A stretch of DNA of 64,000 nucleotides, from NCBI RefSeq assembly GCF_002878395.1, contig NC_061118.1, forward strand, positions 126,192,829 through 126,256,828. The letters run 5' to 3'. The translations under genes were made by a program, and so were the position numbers. Each line of letters opens with the position of its first letter. Position 1 is the stretch's first letter. The stretch is from Capsicum annuum (Eukaryota > Streptophyta > Magnoliopsida > Solanales > Solanaceae). Shown piece by piece: positions 1 through 10,775 of this stretch. The notes beneath the pieces were generated by a model. It worked only from the letters and a program-made list of their open reading frames with translations, made no database searches and was not told the origin of the DNA.

Positions 1-1
1 C

Positions 2-1202
2 AAGAGGACACAGTTAAGAGATGAAATCAGTAATTTTAGGCAGCTTCCAACCGAAGCTCTCTATGAAACTTGGGAGAGGTTCAAAAAGAAGCTCACTCAA
101 TGCCCGAATCATCAAATGACAAATATCCACCTGAAGGAGATATTATATAGGGCCTTGAATTCGTTGGCTAAGCCAATAGTGGATAATGCTGCGGGTGGGT
201 CATTTATGGAACTCACTTTTCCTAAGGCGTCTGAGATGCTGGATCATATGAAAAAGTAGAACAGAGCTTGGTATACCAAGGATTCTGAGGTAGCAAGCTC
301 CACTGTATCTATTGGCATGACTACAGAATAGAGGCAAAGGGAAGAAGAACGTGACCAAGACATGGCTCATATAAAGACATAGATAGACCTTCTTACTAAG
401 CATATATTATTAGAAAAGATAGAGAAGGCTAAGGCTGTGGCATCACAGGGTAGAGCTGACTCCGATTCTGAGGAGAAAGCCAATTATTTGAATAATAAGG
501 GGGTTTTGAGGCAGTGTCCAAGGAAACCAAGGTCGGAACTAATATGATAAATCCAGATACAAGGACCAAGACCAAAGAAATTAGAAAAACAAAAATTATA
601 GAAGTGGGTTGTATGTGCCTCCTGGAAATCGTGAGGCTACTGCAACTAGATCTGGGAAGATATCCATGGAAGATATGATGACTAAATTATTGAAAGGGGT
701 GGAAGCAACTAATACTAGAGTAGAAGAGATGAAAAATGATTTATCCTCAATAAATCAATTGGTTGACTAACACTCAACTTCAATAAAATAGTAGGAGCAG
801 TAAATGAACCAACTTTCTGCTATGTTTAATTAGAGAAAGGTTGGCACTCTACCAAGTTATATAGTTCAAAATCCAAGGAAGGATGGTTCGTGAATGGAAA
901 TTACCACTAGGAGTAGTAAAGTACTGGCAAGCCCATCTATGGGTAGTCCTGTGTTGGATACTATGGAAGAGAATATTGATGAAACAGATATTGATCATTC
1001 GGTAGAGTCTGAAAAATAGGATAAGATCATTCATGAGATTGCATCCAATAGTCAGTAGGCTGATAAGTGGAAAAGAGAGAAAGACAAGGAAAAAAAAGTA
1101 GTGGTGAACACTCTCCCAAAACCACCACCTCCCTTTCCTCAAAGGTTAAAGAAAAAGGCTGAGGATATAAAGTTTAGCACATTCTTGGCCATGTTGAAGT
1201 AG
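2..1202 (+). pseudogene. gag relic of element A
   Basis: Gag is the structural protein that packages element RNA in virus-like particles. Frame 2 is open from base 2 to a TAG at 260 and resembles the plant retrotransposon gag domain (Retrotrans_gag type), with motifs such as LRDEISNFRQLP and LYETWERFKKKLTQCPNH. Downstream, frame-interrupted pieces give an acidic linker, a TRSGKISMED segment and a proline-rich stretch (PKPPPPFPQRLKKKAED, near 1115-1165) typical of the gag-protease connection in this lineage. I see no intact CCHC zinc knuckle. There are many TAG stops and at least two frame changes. The N-terminus is outside the window. Confidence 0.8.
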
Positions 1203-2126
1203 TTGACGGTAAATGTGCCTTTGGTCGAGTCACTTGAGCAAATGCCAAGGTGTGCCAAATTTATGAAGGACCTTTTGACAAAGAAAAGAGCAGCAAGCTA
1301 CGAACCAGTGGATAATCTCCATCATTGCAGTGCTATTGCTATAAGGTCCTTGGTGAAGAAGAAGGCAGACCCAGGAGCGTTTACTATTCTTTACAGGGTA
1401 AGGTATTTGGAATTTTCTAAGAATTTATGTGATTTAGGAGATAGCATTAACCTGATGCCGCTAGCTGTTTGTAAAAAGTTGGGTTTGAGAGACCCCACAC
1501 CCACAAACATATGACTCGTGATAGTGGATAGGTCGGTAAAACAACTTGTTGGTATTTTGTATGATGTTCTAGTGAAGGTAGCTACCTTTATATTTCCTGC
1601 TGATTTTGTAATTTTGAATTGTGAGGTGGACTTTGAGGTGCCTATAATCTTGGGTCGACCTTTCCTCGTAACTGGAAGTGTACTAATAGAATTCCGAGCT
1701 AATGAGCTTTTATTTAGGATGAATGATGAAGTGGTGCTTTTTTGTGTGTGAAAATCAATGAAACTACATAAAAAAATGAGCGTGTTCTCAATTGTTGATG
1801 TATATTATGAGGACGAGAAGGAAATACCAATAGAGGAGAAGATTGCTGTTGAGCCGTTAGCCGTAGTGCTTATGAATTTTGATTGTGAAGATATTGTGGA
1901 TTATGAAGAGACTGTTTGTGCTTTCACAGGAATGGGATCATATTCTTACACTCCTAAGAAGATTGATCTAGATCTCTCGAATCAACCAACACCACCGGCA
2001 AAGCCATCTGTCGAAGATCCACCAATGTTGGAATTGAACGAGTTACCCGGTCATTTAAGGTACGTGTTCCTAGGTAGTGGTAATTCACTACCCATTATTA
2101 TTGCTGCTGATTTGGGTGAGAAATAG
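1203..2126 (+). pseudogene. Aspartic protease relic of element A
   Basis: This would be the retropepsin that matures gag-pol. One reading frame runs across the interval but is cut by TGA codons at 1512-1514 and 1749-1751. The first part carries a gag-tail signature (EQMPRCAKFMKDLLTKKR) and then the active-site region CDLGDSINLMPLAVCKKLGL, with the Asp-x-Gly arrangement of plant Tat/Athila proteases. The second part carries [14 protein letters not shown], matching the conserved ILGRPFL flap/helix segment. The third part is the acidic protease-RT linker, ending with a run (ELNELPGHLRYVFLG) that normally precedes the RT domain. Confidence 0.85.
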
Positions 2127-2953
2127 GTGGAAGCTCTCATCTCTGTTCTTAAGAGATATAAGTGAGCTATTGTCTATGAAGGAGGTTCACAGTTTTCTCG
2201 GCCATGCTGATTTTTATCATAGGTTTATTAAAGACTTATTCAAGATTGCAAACCCACTCTGCAAAATTTTGGAGAAAGAAACAAAGATTTCCTTTGATGA
2301 AGATTGCTTGAAGGAATTCGAATGCCTTAAAGGGAAACTAGTGGAAGCCCCTATCATTGTAGCACTGGATTGGTCCAAGCTATTTGAGATCATGTCTGAC
2401 GCAAGCGGTGTTGCCCTTGGAGCCACTTTGGTCAAAAAGAGGGACAGATTGTTTCATCCAATCTACCAAAGCTCTGAATGGAGCTCAAAAGAATTACACT
2501 GTTATCAAACAGGAACTCCATGCTGTAGTGTATGCTTTTGAAAATTTTAGAGCTTATCTTCTAGGTACCAAGCTGGTGGTCCATACTAACCATGCAAGCA
2601 TGAGCTATTTGCTGTCTAAACAAGATTCAAAGTCAAAGTTGATTAGATGGGTGTTACTACTCCAAGAATTTGACTTTGAAGTCAAAGATACAAAGGGTTA
2701 CGTAAACCAAGTGGCGGATCATCTGTCAAGGATGGAAGGTGAGCGAGCAGTTATAGATAAGATGGAGATCAATGATGCATTTGAGGATGAGAAAATCTTA
2801 GCATCTGCTTTGGAGAACCTACCTTGGTATGCTGATTTTGCGAATTATGTGGTGAGCGAGGTGATTCCAAAAAATCTTTCTTTCTATCAAAGAAAGAAGT
2901 TTCTTCATAATGTGACACACTACTTCTGGGATGAGCCATATCTTTTTTCGTGA
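2127..2953 (+). pseudogene. RNase H relic of element A (RT core deleted)
   Basis: The linker before RT jumps at about 2165 straight into the post-palm segment EVHSFLGHADFYHRFIKD, so the whole RT palm with its YxDD motif is missing. RNase H follows: MSDASGVALGATL near 2395 (first catalytic Asp kept), then, after a frameshift between about 2460 and 2530, HAVVYAFENFRAYLLGTK and VHTNHASMSYLL, where lineage members usually have HTDHA. The conserved Asp is therefore Asn. NQVADHLSRME closes the domain. A start of integrase (FLHNVTHYFWDEPYLF) follows, with a TGA at about 2951. Confidence 0.85.
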
Positions 2954-4050
2954 TATGCTAACAATATAATAAGGATATGTATTCCAGAGATGGATGTATT
3001 AAGCATATTGGAAGCATGTCATGCTTCCTTAGTTGGGGGTTACCATGTAGGTGATCGAACTGCGAGAAAGGTGTTGCAGAGTGGCTACTATTGGCAATCA
3101 TTATTCAAGGACACTCACGAGTTTGTACTGAAATGTGACCAATACCAGAGGCAGGGGTCTATCTCTAAGAGGCATGAAATGCCTTTAACCAAGATGCTTG
3201 AAGTGGAATTGTTTGATGTATGGGGCAGCGATTTCATGGGCTCATTTGTAAGCTCGTATGGAATGAAGTATATTTTAGTTGCTGTGGATTATGTATCCAA
3301 ATAGGTTAAAGCTGTTGCCTTGTCTGATAATGAAGGGAAGAGAGTTATTGCATTTCTTAAGAAGGACATCTTCTCTTGCTTTAGAGTGCCACGAACTATT
3401 ATAAGTGATGGAGGATCCCATTTTGCAATAAAGTGTTCTGGGTAGTTTTAGCAAAATATGGGGTGGAGCATCATAGAGTAGCAACTCCATATCACCCACA
3501 AACTAGTGGGCATGTGGAGGTGTCAAATCTAGAGATTAAAACCATCCTAGCTAAAACAGTGAATGCTAATAGGGAAAATTGAGCTCAAAAGCTAGATGAC
3601 GCTTTGTGGGCATATCGGACTGCTTTTAAGACCCCTATTGGCATGTCATCGTATCATCTAGTCTATGGAAAAGCATGCCATTTACCGGTTGATCTGGAAC
3701 ACAAGGCTTTGTGGGCTCTGAAAAAGTTAAATCTAAATTAGAAGGAGGCAATAGAGCTAAGATTGGGGCAATTAAATGAGATGGATGAATTCCATCTCGG
3801 GGCTTACGAAAGATCATACCTTTACAAAGAGAGGATGAAAAAGTATCACAATCGAAGACTTGAAAGCAGAGACTTCTCAAAAAGTGATTTAGTACTTCTG
3901 TTCAATTCTAGGCTCAAATTGTTTCCAGGTAAACTCAAGTCTAATTGGTCAGGACCGTTTAAAGTTAGTCAAGTCTGCTCATATGGAGTAGTCAAGCTTG
4001 AAAATGAAGACGGTAGCATATTTAATGTGAACGGGCAATAAATCAAACTT
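2954..4050 (+). pseudogene. Integrase relic of element A
   Basis: Integrase joins element cDNA to chromosomal DNA. The N-terminal zinc region is seen as HASLVGGYH and KCDQYQRQG; the last Cys of the HHCC finger appears changed to Tyr. Catalytic-core landmarks are WGSDFMGSF (first Asp), IISDGGSHF (second Asp) and [16 protein letters not shown] (Glu). The C-terminal part ([27 protein letters not shown], in shorter pieces, then LKSNWSGPFKV) is typical of Tat/Athila integrases and has no chromodomain. There are frame changes near 3300-3440 and several stops (3303, near 3582 and 3740). Confidence 0.85.
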
Positions 4051-4156
4051 TATATCGGTCCAAAAGACTCTCTAATAAATGTTGATAACTTTTATATCGG
4101 TGAAGTCTGAGTAATTGAGTTAACTAAGTCATGCCGCGATGATAAATCAGGCGCTA

Positions 4157-4172
4157 GTGGGAGGCAATCCAC
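4157..4172 (+). other. Conserved post-pol hairpin, copy in element A
   Basis: GTGGGAGGCAATCCAC folds into a 4-5 bp stem around an AGGCAA loop. It sits about 100 bases after the integrase ORF, preceded by GCCGCGATGATAAATCAGGCG. The same arrangement, with a different stem sequence but the same GGCAA loop core, occurs in element B at 15819-15836. The stem changes are compensatory, which suggests that an RNA structure was conserved. Confidence 0.6.
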
Positions 4173-4304
4173 AACATGTTGTAACCATAGTTAGAGCCCC
4201 TTTCATGTTCTTGTGCAATTTTGATGTGTTTGTGAAGTATGCAAGACCATAAATGAAAAAAAGGGAAAAGAGGGATATAGATGAGCCAGTGGAACAATGT
4301 GATA

Positions 4305-4660
4305 GACGACTTGGTTGACCACCAATCTCCTAACGGACTACTACTTTCATCTATCAAGATATGGCAAGAAAGGTTATTCACTGGATAAGCCACGCCGGCT
4401 TAAGTGGTGGACCGTCACAAACCTAGTGGGCCGTCATAAGAGCCATTAAAAATAAGATCAGTGATCTACATTCTAGTAAGAAATAACGGCTGAATTGGTG
4501 GACCATCAAATTTATGGTGGACCGTCCCACTCACCGTCATACCAAAACAGAAATAGCCAAACCCTGGTTATGAGTAACATTTAGAGTGGTGGTCCTCCAT
4601 CGTTACGATGTACCATCAGTATCACCGTCACTTTAACCCTAATTCCAAATCAGGTCGGGT
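4305..4660 (+). repeat. 91 bp tandem array 1 in element A (GACGG/CCGTC words)
   Basis: About four degenerate units start near 4305, 4394, 4485 and 4576. Each holds a GACGG- or GTGGACC-type word and its reverse complement (ACCGTCA, GGACCATCA). The units align with arrays 2 (5243) and 3 (9219), which have the same 91-92 bp period. The array ends about 15-20 bases upstream of a TATA-like box. Confidence 0.75.
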
Positions 4661-4720
4661 TAAATCGGTACTCTTTATAAGTACCCGTATTTAATCCAAA
4701 GTGAGATTTTAAGGATAAAA
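4641..4720 (+). promoter_or_regulatory. Internal promoter-like segment of element A
   Basis: A TATA-like TTTATAA lies at 4674-4680 just after array 1. It is followed by an AT-rich, ATG-poor leader. Further down (4905-4924) the leader shares the arrangement CAAGAACT...TTTGTAAGT with the leader of the 3' LTR (9850-9875). That suggests this segment and the LTR promoter share ancestry. The promoter function is inference. Confidence 0.4.
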
Positions 4721-4915
4721 TTGAGCAGGTACATTCATTTTAACCATTGTAACCATTACATTACCCTTATCTATTCCACTTCCTCAAGATTCAAAGAACC
4801 TGAAGGGAGTTATCCCATCTGAGAATCCCTATCTCCTCCATTTTACCTTATTTAAACTAGCTCACTTGTTTCCTCTCTTCATCACAAATAGAGAGAAATG
4901 CAAGAACTAGTATTT

Positions 4916-5545
4916 GTAAGTTAGCTTTGTCTCTAAGGTTTCAAGCACGTAGCGTACCTGCACAATCTAGGTATTTGTATACCCTTCTCTTGTGTTTGTC
5001 CATATTAAGTGTAAGAGCATGATTTGTTTACTTGGGTTGTTCTTATTGTTTTGAGTTTGAATGACTTAAGTTGGACTTTAATGTGCCAATTTGTGTGAAA
5101 TCTGAGTAGCATAAGTTGTAAAATTTGAAGAATGTGCTTAAAATATGAGTTTAGTGCTGTGTTGATGGTAGGAAATCAATCTGATATGCAATTTCTTGAC
5201 AAAAAGGGTCGAAACCAAAATTGAGTCTAAAGACGAAGGTGCGACGGTTAAATTGGTAGACTGTCAACTTTTTGATGGACCACCAACTTGAACATCATAA
5301 AGAACTCTACGATGGTACATTCTGGAAAAGAAGTGACGGCTGAATTAGTGGACCATCAGATTTATGACGGACCACCAACTTGACCGTCACAAAGAAATTT
5401 GAGATGACACTTTCTAGATAAGCAGCAGCGGTTGAATTGGTGGACTATCAGCTTTTTGACGAACCACAAAATTGACCATCACAACGCAAAATTACATGAT
5501 GTAGCTATTTTTGAATTTTAAACTAATTTATTACTTATTTTTTAG
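4916..5545 (+). other. Candidate intron upstream of the third ORF of element A
   Basis: A strong donor-like GTAAGTTAG begins at 4916. At the other end a branch-point-like AACTAAT (5521-5527), a T-rich run and TTTTTTAG end at 5545. The ATG of the third ORF is five bases beyond, at 5551. The enclosed 630 bases contain array 2 and no ORF. This reads like a spliced leader for the third ORF, but no transcript evidence is available. Confidence 0.4.
5243..5510 (+). repeat. 92 bp tandem array 2 in element A
   Basis: Three units start at about 5243, 5335 and 5427. Each has the order GACGG-TGAATTGGTGGACCATCA-TTATGACGGACCACCA (read in pieces) and GACCGTCACAA. It is the cleanest of the three arrays for the internal layout: words alternate in orientation so that each unit is a chain of short dyads. 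Confidence 0.8.
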
Positions 5546-5550
5546 GTGTT

Positions 5551-7256
5551 ATGACCCCTAAACTTCTACAAACTTGAGGAGGAAGATCTCAACGAGGTAG
5601 AAATAAGTCTGCAATGGCTTACAATACTAGACAAAATGAAATAGAATCTCTCATACTCTCCTAGAATGAGGATGAGAGTGAGAGTACATCTAGTAGTATA
5701 AGTTTAAACCCCAATAAAGCAACTGTTGCTGCAACTCAACCATTGCTTGTAGAGCGTGATACTGAAACTGTTAACGTGGAGGATCAAATGGGAGTTCCTG
5801 ATGCTGTAGCTAAACTTGAGGGTAATAATGTTATTAGGCAAAAAGATCCACAGATTTGAGAAGCTATCAGGTGGTAGATAGAGGGGGCATAAATATAGTT
5901 TTATAATAGGTTGACACCCATAGCTCGAGGGCTCAGAAGATCATTCATAGAAGAATATCAGATTATGACAAAATAACTTCATGAATATCCTAAGTTAGAG
6001 CACCATTTCAATGAATATGGACTGGCATGGGTGAGCATACCACTAGAAGAGTACCAACCAAATTGGGTAAGGGAGTTCTTTGCAAATTATCTGTGTTTGG
6101 TGAAAGCAGAATGCCCAAATGGGACTCTAATCTCAAATACACCAAATAGGGAGTTTATCCTAGTTTGAGGGGTCTGCATTGATATCTCATCCCGAATAAT
6201 AAATAGGATGCTATTCGGTCCAGGATTTGAGGCCCCACCCGCTGTCCCAGATTTTGAGTATAGAATAAGAAATTCTTCCGATCAGAGATGTTGGGCCACT
6301 TCTTTATTGACGAATTATGGAAATCCTTCCTGGTTGACTAATTCCAAAGATTGCATTACAAAGTTCACCCTTAGCTTTAAAGCTAAGTTCTGGTGGGCTA
6401 TTATTCGATTGAGGTTAATACCAAAAAAAGGAGATGGGAACTTGGATCATCACAGAATAGTAGATATAGTCAGTTTGGTTTAAGGGCTACAAATTGATTT
6501 TGGCCAGCTAATTGTAGATGAGAGGTTCGTGCGGGCACATAAAGTGACCACTTCTATACCTTTCCCATGTTTGATCACTGAGTTATGCAAACAAGCCGGT
6601 GTTCCACTGATATATGGGGTTGACAATGAAGTAAAGGCTACACATAGATAGGACACTGAGAAGTTGAAGGACGAATCAAAATTCAAAATTTGCATGACCA
6701 AGCCTCCAGCATATCAGCCTCATTCTGCACCAGTTCTCGAGGCTCCAGAAATGCCTGAAGGTATGCCCTTACCTATCACTATGTATATACCACCTGATTA
6801 AGTGCCCTAGGATATGTCTATAGGGTCAGGTTCTACACAGTTTTTTGATGGAGCGGAGTTTGTGGAATATAGGTTCAACCCTTAAAATTTTGTTAGGTGG
6901 TGAAGAATCAAAAGTGGTTTCAGAAACAGTTAGAAAAGTGGGTTGGAGATTTCAAACCTTTTGTGGATAAAATTGTGGCCGAAGAAGTTAGGCCATTTCA
7001 AACTATTCAAGTTAGAATGGATAACATGGAAGCTCGTATCAACAAAAGGCTAGATTCACTGTCTCTCCCTAATCTTGCCAAGCTTATAGCAGAGTTTGAG
7101 TAGGCAAAGATGCACATAGCAGAGTTAAAGGAGAAACAGTCACAGGTACCTAAATTTGACCTGACTTTAGTGGTAAGTGATGATGAGGAGGTCATTCTGG
7201 ATCTGATGGGCAGCCCTTTTAAGGACAAAGGCAAAAAACAAATGGATAAAAAACAG
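5551..7256 (+). pseudogene. Third ORF of element A, plant-transposon-protein-like
   Basis: From the ATG at 5551 one frame holds to about 6890 with roughly ten stops, then a frameshift, then an open piece 6897-7100. The middle (RLTPIARGLRRSFIEEYQ, LVKAECPNGTLISNTPNREF, AKFWWAIIRLRLIPKKGDG, and LITELCKQAGVPLIYGVDNE) resembles the domain annotated in databases as 'putative plant transposon protein', common as an extra ORF in Solanaceae Ty3/gypsy elements. The N-terminal part is Ser/Glu-rich. The C-terminal part (VRMDNMEARINKRLDSLSLP) looks like a short coiled coil followed by a Lys-rich tail. Function is unknown; the family identification is from memory. Confidence 0.65.
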
Positions 7257-8467
7257 TAAGGAAAGAAGAAAAAAGGAGAAAGAGAGAAGCCATGTCACCT
7301 GAGGAGTTAGAATAACATAACCTAAAAAGAGCTATAAATAAGTCAAAGAAAAAAGCTGAAAGAAAGATAGAGAGGCAGAAAATGAAACGGCAGTAGTCTC
7401 TACTAGTGCTGCCCCTGAAAGGGGGCGAAGTGCAGGATCAGTTCGGGAAACGATTGCTTGAATTGTAGAGGGTGAGATTGTGAGTGATCCTACCACTATA
7501 GGGGCCAACATTGCACTGGTGAGGACACAGAGACCTCAACCCACCTAACAGATGGCTCAGAGGAATAGGAGGCAACGTAAATATCCCAATCCAGCCATAT
7601 ACGGTAATTTATTTCTTTAAGGATAATGCTTATTTTTTTATGTGGGGGTAGGCGTATTTACATCATGGTTGGATGTTTTTCCTGATATTCTGAATTTAAT
7701 CATGTACTATCTAGTAGAAGCGACATGTCTAGGGTGTTTTTATTATTGTATTTCAAATTTTGTAGCTTGTGCTGTAAATATCTGGGTTTAATGATTATCT
7801 ATAAAATGTTTTTGTTTTAGTACTTCGTTGTAAATATGGATAATGAATGATGTTGTCATAAGACTATGAGCATGCATGTGTAATTATTTACTTCATTCAT
7901 GCAAACATGTGTATATAACCTTCAGTAAATCTGCATTTGGCATTATTCTGTAAGAGGTGCATGAATCATGTGATGAATATTCCAAGAGTTATATAAGAAG
8001 TTTAGTTTATTTTTCAGTGGGTGTGAGGATTTACTTTTAGTTCTTGCATAGTCTAATGCCTAGAACTTGCCTGAGTCATTGATACGGTCTTCTAGTCGAT
8101 TCAATAGGATAGGATAACAGGCCTCCTTGTACTTTTAGCCCACTTAGCCTAAATAAATAACCCCACCAAAAATATTTTTATCTTATTTGAACCCGTGTTA
8201 TTCCTGTAGGACATTTTTTTTTCAATTCCAATAACGTTTATTTACTCTCTTTAGGGCGTTAGCATCCTACTCTGGCCTTGGCCCAATGTTTGGGTATTGT
8301 GTACTTTAACTTAGGTAAAACACCTAAGTTGAGGGTGACTTTTGTCAAAGTGCAAATGCTAAATGGAATTTGAGTGTAAATATCAGTCTAAAAGCTTTTG
8401 GCCCTAATCAGTTCAAAGATATTGTGCACCTTAAGTTTAGGGTGACTATTTATTCTTGTATTTTTAA

Positions 8468-8500
<33 letters not shown>

Positions 8501-9046
8501 AAGGAAGGGAGTTATGTTTGAAGAAGAGCCTATTATTAGTAGCAGTAAATGAGTTAATCTGGGTTACAGTAATGTAATGAAAAGGAGAGTGAAGTCTTAA
8601 CGAGTTAGTTTATCCAAAAGCATATCCTTACCTAACCTGAAGCCTCATTACAAGACTTGAAAAAACCTATTTGATCCTAGCTAGTTAACTTTGAGGAGGT
8701 GTCGTATAGATAGGGCAAGCCTATGGGTATTTAGGACTATGTTTTTAACGTTTTTTGTGAGTGTGAGAGTTTAGATTACGTCCACATCATGTGATGAGTG
8801 GTGGATTTCATTGATGTGAGGGCAACTGGAATTTCACTGAGTTTTACTATTCTTTGTGGGATGTAACATCCATGTTTGTGTGCTGAATTATAATCAATGC
8901 CGGGTGTAGACCCTGATGTGTTAAATTTATGTAAGTGAAATAATGGGTGAATAGTTGCATCAAAATTTTTCAGTGGTTGGTTGCAAGTCATTGTATTGTT
9001 CAGGTTTACAATAAGGTGCTGAGTTTCTTGAGGATAAGCAATTATC
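7257..9046 (+). other. Non-coding 3' spacer of element A
   Basis: The first 350 bases continue frame-broken Lys/Arg/Glu-rich coding remains to about 7610 (QRGRSAGSV-like text and an RQRKYPNPAIYG-like end). From 7610 to the polypurine tract I see no ORF. The spacer contains repeated purine-rich phrases resembling the polypurine tract (CACCTAAGTTGAGGGTGAC near 8318, CCTTAAGTTTAGGGTGAC near 8430). Confidence 0.6.
8468..8501. repeat. Compound microsatellite (AC)n(TA)n
   Basis: About ten AC units run directly into about seven TA units in the 3' spacer of element A. Confidence 0.95.
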
Positions 9047-9061
9047 TTAAGTTAAGGGTCT
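9047..9061 (+). promoter_or_regulatory. Polypurine tract of element A
   Basis: TTAAGTTAAGGGTCT immediately precedes the LTR start TGATG. The preceding phrase GTTTCTTGAGGATAAGCAA is also found before the B-type polypurine tracts (10668, 17848). This is where plus-strand DNA synthesis would be primed. Confidence 0.7.
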
Positions 9062-10648
9062 TGATGTTTCGGCTTTTAATGAAATATTTGGTATCACCCT
9101 TTTGGGAAAATTGTATGTTTTCAAGGAACCAAAGTGGTATTTAATGAGTCTTTTTAGTGTTTCAGGAAAAGGAGTGAATTATAGAAGAAACTTAGAAAAA
9201 GTAGCAATTAAAGGAATTTGACAGTCAAAATGGTAGACAATCTGACTTGCGACGGACAGCCAGTTAGACTTCAGGCCTTATCCAGAACATGGCCTCCCAA
9301 AGGATTCAGTGACGGACCAATAATGGACCATCAGTATTGCGATGGACCACCTGGTGTGCCGTCAGGGATTATCCAAAAGCAACTCTTTGGAAGGACTCAG
9401 CGATGGACAAAATGGTGGACTATCAGTCTTATGATGGACCACTAGTTGGATCGTCAGACCTTATCCAGAAGCCACTCTCTTGAAGAACTCAGTGACGGAC
9501 AAAATAGTGGACTGTTAGTCGTATGACGAACCACTAGTTGGATCATCATACCTTATCTAGAAACAACTTTTCATGAAGAGTCAGTGACGGATTAGATGGT
9601 AGACCATCAAACTTTCAACGGACCACCACTTTGGCTGTCAACTTGGACGCGACTTTTCTGATTTTTAAATTTTAAATTCTTTTTTATCTGGGAACATATA
9701 AATAACAAATTTTAGGGTTAGCATTAGAATCTTTTTATTATCTTTGACAAATTTATCATCTATTGAAACTCTCTATAACCTAGTACCTTGGGATTGAAAG
9801 ATATCTTTAAGCAAGTTAATAATTTAATTCATTATTGAATATTCAAGAACTGATTCTTGAGATTTTTGTAAGTGAATTCTAAATCTATTTACGAATAATA
9901 CAAGAATTATTTCTTCTCCTTCTATGAAATTTTATGGCTAGTTCCCATAACTAGGGTTATGGGATCCTTAATGTGAAAAACATCTATGGGTTGTGAATCA
10001 AATTGAGTTCTATAAATAACTGATATTATATAAACCTTTCTTGATTTTAATGGCTTTTCTTGGTTGCAAACTTGAATAGTGAACCTAAGACCATCACTTG
10101 TCTGAATGAAAAGTGTTTGTTGGGAAAAGAAAGTGTTTACATAAATTCTAAGGGCTTTAACCTTTGGATTAATGTCAAATACCCTAACAAGATTAGCTTA
10201 CATGAGAAAATGGTTAAAAGAACAATGTATCCTTTGAGTTTGAGAGAATTAGAGGATAATCTATCCTCTTAGGTTGAGATACTAAGGGATAAAGAATAGG
10301 ACTCAACCCTTCTTGCAATTGAATTTGCTAAATGGAAATCTTAAGTGATTCACAACCCTAATTGTGCTAGCATTTTTTGTAACCATAGCCCTGGTTTGTT
10401 TAAAATCATTAAATTACTAATTACAAAGAGAATCATTCATTGGAATACTATTGTTACAATCAATTACTTTATAAGTTACAAATAGAAAAACCACTTATTT
10501 AGGAACCTCTGATCAACAGTCCAGTAATGATTACAATATTTATTGAGCACAGTATTCCCTATGGGATTTGACACCCAACCCATTTGGGTTCTATATTTGA
10601 CAGTGACCGCTTACACTTTCTAATGAGAGTTGTAATTTGGGCATATCA
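9062..10648 (+). mobile_element. 3' LTR of element A
   Basis: It starts TGAT directly after the polypurine tract and ends ATCA, a 4 bp inverted terminal repeat (1587 bp). The end contains a phrase shared with the element B LTR (a TATGGGATTTGACACCC-like stretch, then GACAGTGACCGCTTACAC), which is conserved at the 3' end of Tat/Athila LTRs. Inside are repeat array 3, a TATA-like TATAAATA at 9697-9704 and a leader with a donor-like GTAAGTGA near 9870. A small ORF (10060-10272) has no recognisable domain and is probably incidental. Confidence 0.75.
9219..9645 (+). repeat. 91 bp tandem array 3 in the U3 of element A's LTR
   Basis: Five units start at 9219, 9310, 9401, 9493 and 9585 (spacing 91, 91, 92, 92). 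Each begins TGACGG-like, then has a GTGGACTATCA-like word, GATGGACCAC and an inverted CGTCA word. The array ends about 50 bases upstream of the TATA-like box. The phrase CCTTATCCAGAA recurs at the end of most units. Confidence 0.85.
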
Positions 10649-10773
10649 CTCATGCTAAAAGGTAGTGTTTCTTGAGGACAAGTAAATCATTAAGTTGGTG
10701 GAGTTGATGAGTGGTGAATTTATCACTCATTTACACTTAATATTTATGCACACTACTATGATTTAGATTTCAG
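10649..10773 (+). mobile_element. Fragment of a B-type element (polypurine region plus first 66 bp of LTR)
   Basis: CTCATGCTAAAAGGTAGTG, GCTTGAGGACAA-like text, a TTAAGTTGGTGG polypurine tract and TGATGAGTGGTGAATTTA match element B at 17832-17960 nearly word for word. The LTR match stops at about 10773, where protease sequence of element C1 begins. Confidence 0.75.
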
Positions 10774-10775
10774 GA

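Larger units (their letters stand above)
1..10648 (+). mobile_element. Element A: decayed Tat/Athila-like Ty3/gypsy retrotransposon, 5' end outside window
   Basis: A single plus-strand element reads gag, protease, RNase H, integrase, long spacer, third ORF, second spacer, polypurine tract and 3' LTR. The gag-protease style, the integrase without a chromodomain, the third ORF after pol and the LTR end resemble the Tat/Athila branch of plant Ty3/gypsy elements. The 5' LTR and primer site lie left of the window. It cannot be autonomous: the RT core is deleted and all domains carry stops or frameshifts. The right end at 10648 abuts the polypurine region of a B-type element, so A may have inserted into a B copy. 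Confidence 0.85.

Noticed and set aside
4305..4660. CRISPR-like array
   Set aside because: The repeats are contiguous degenerate 91 bp units without unique spacers, inside a plant retrotransposon.
5551..7256. The third ORF of element A as a captured host gene
   Set aside because: It lies between pol and the 3' LTR of A and resembles an ORF common in plant Ty3/gypsy elements. Many stops argue against a working host gene.
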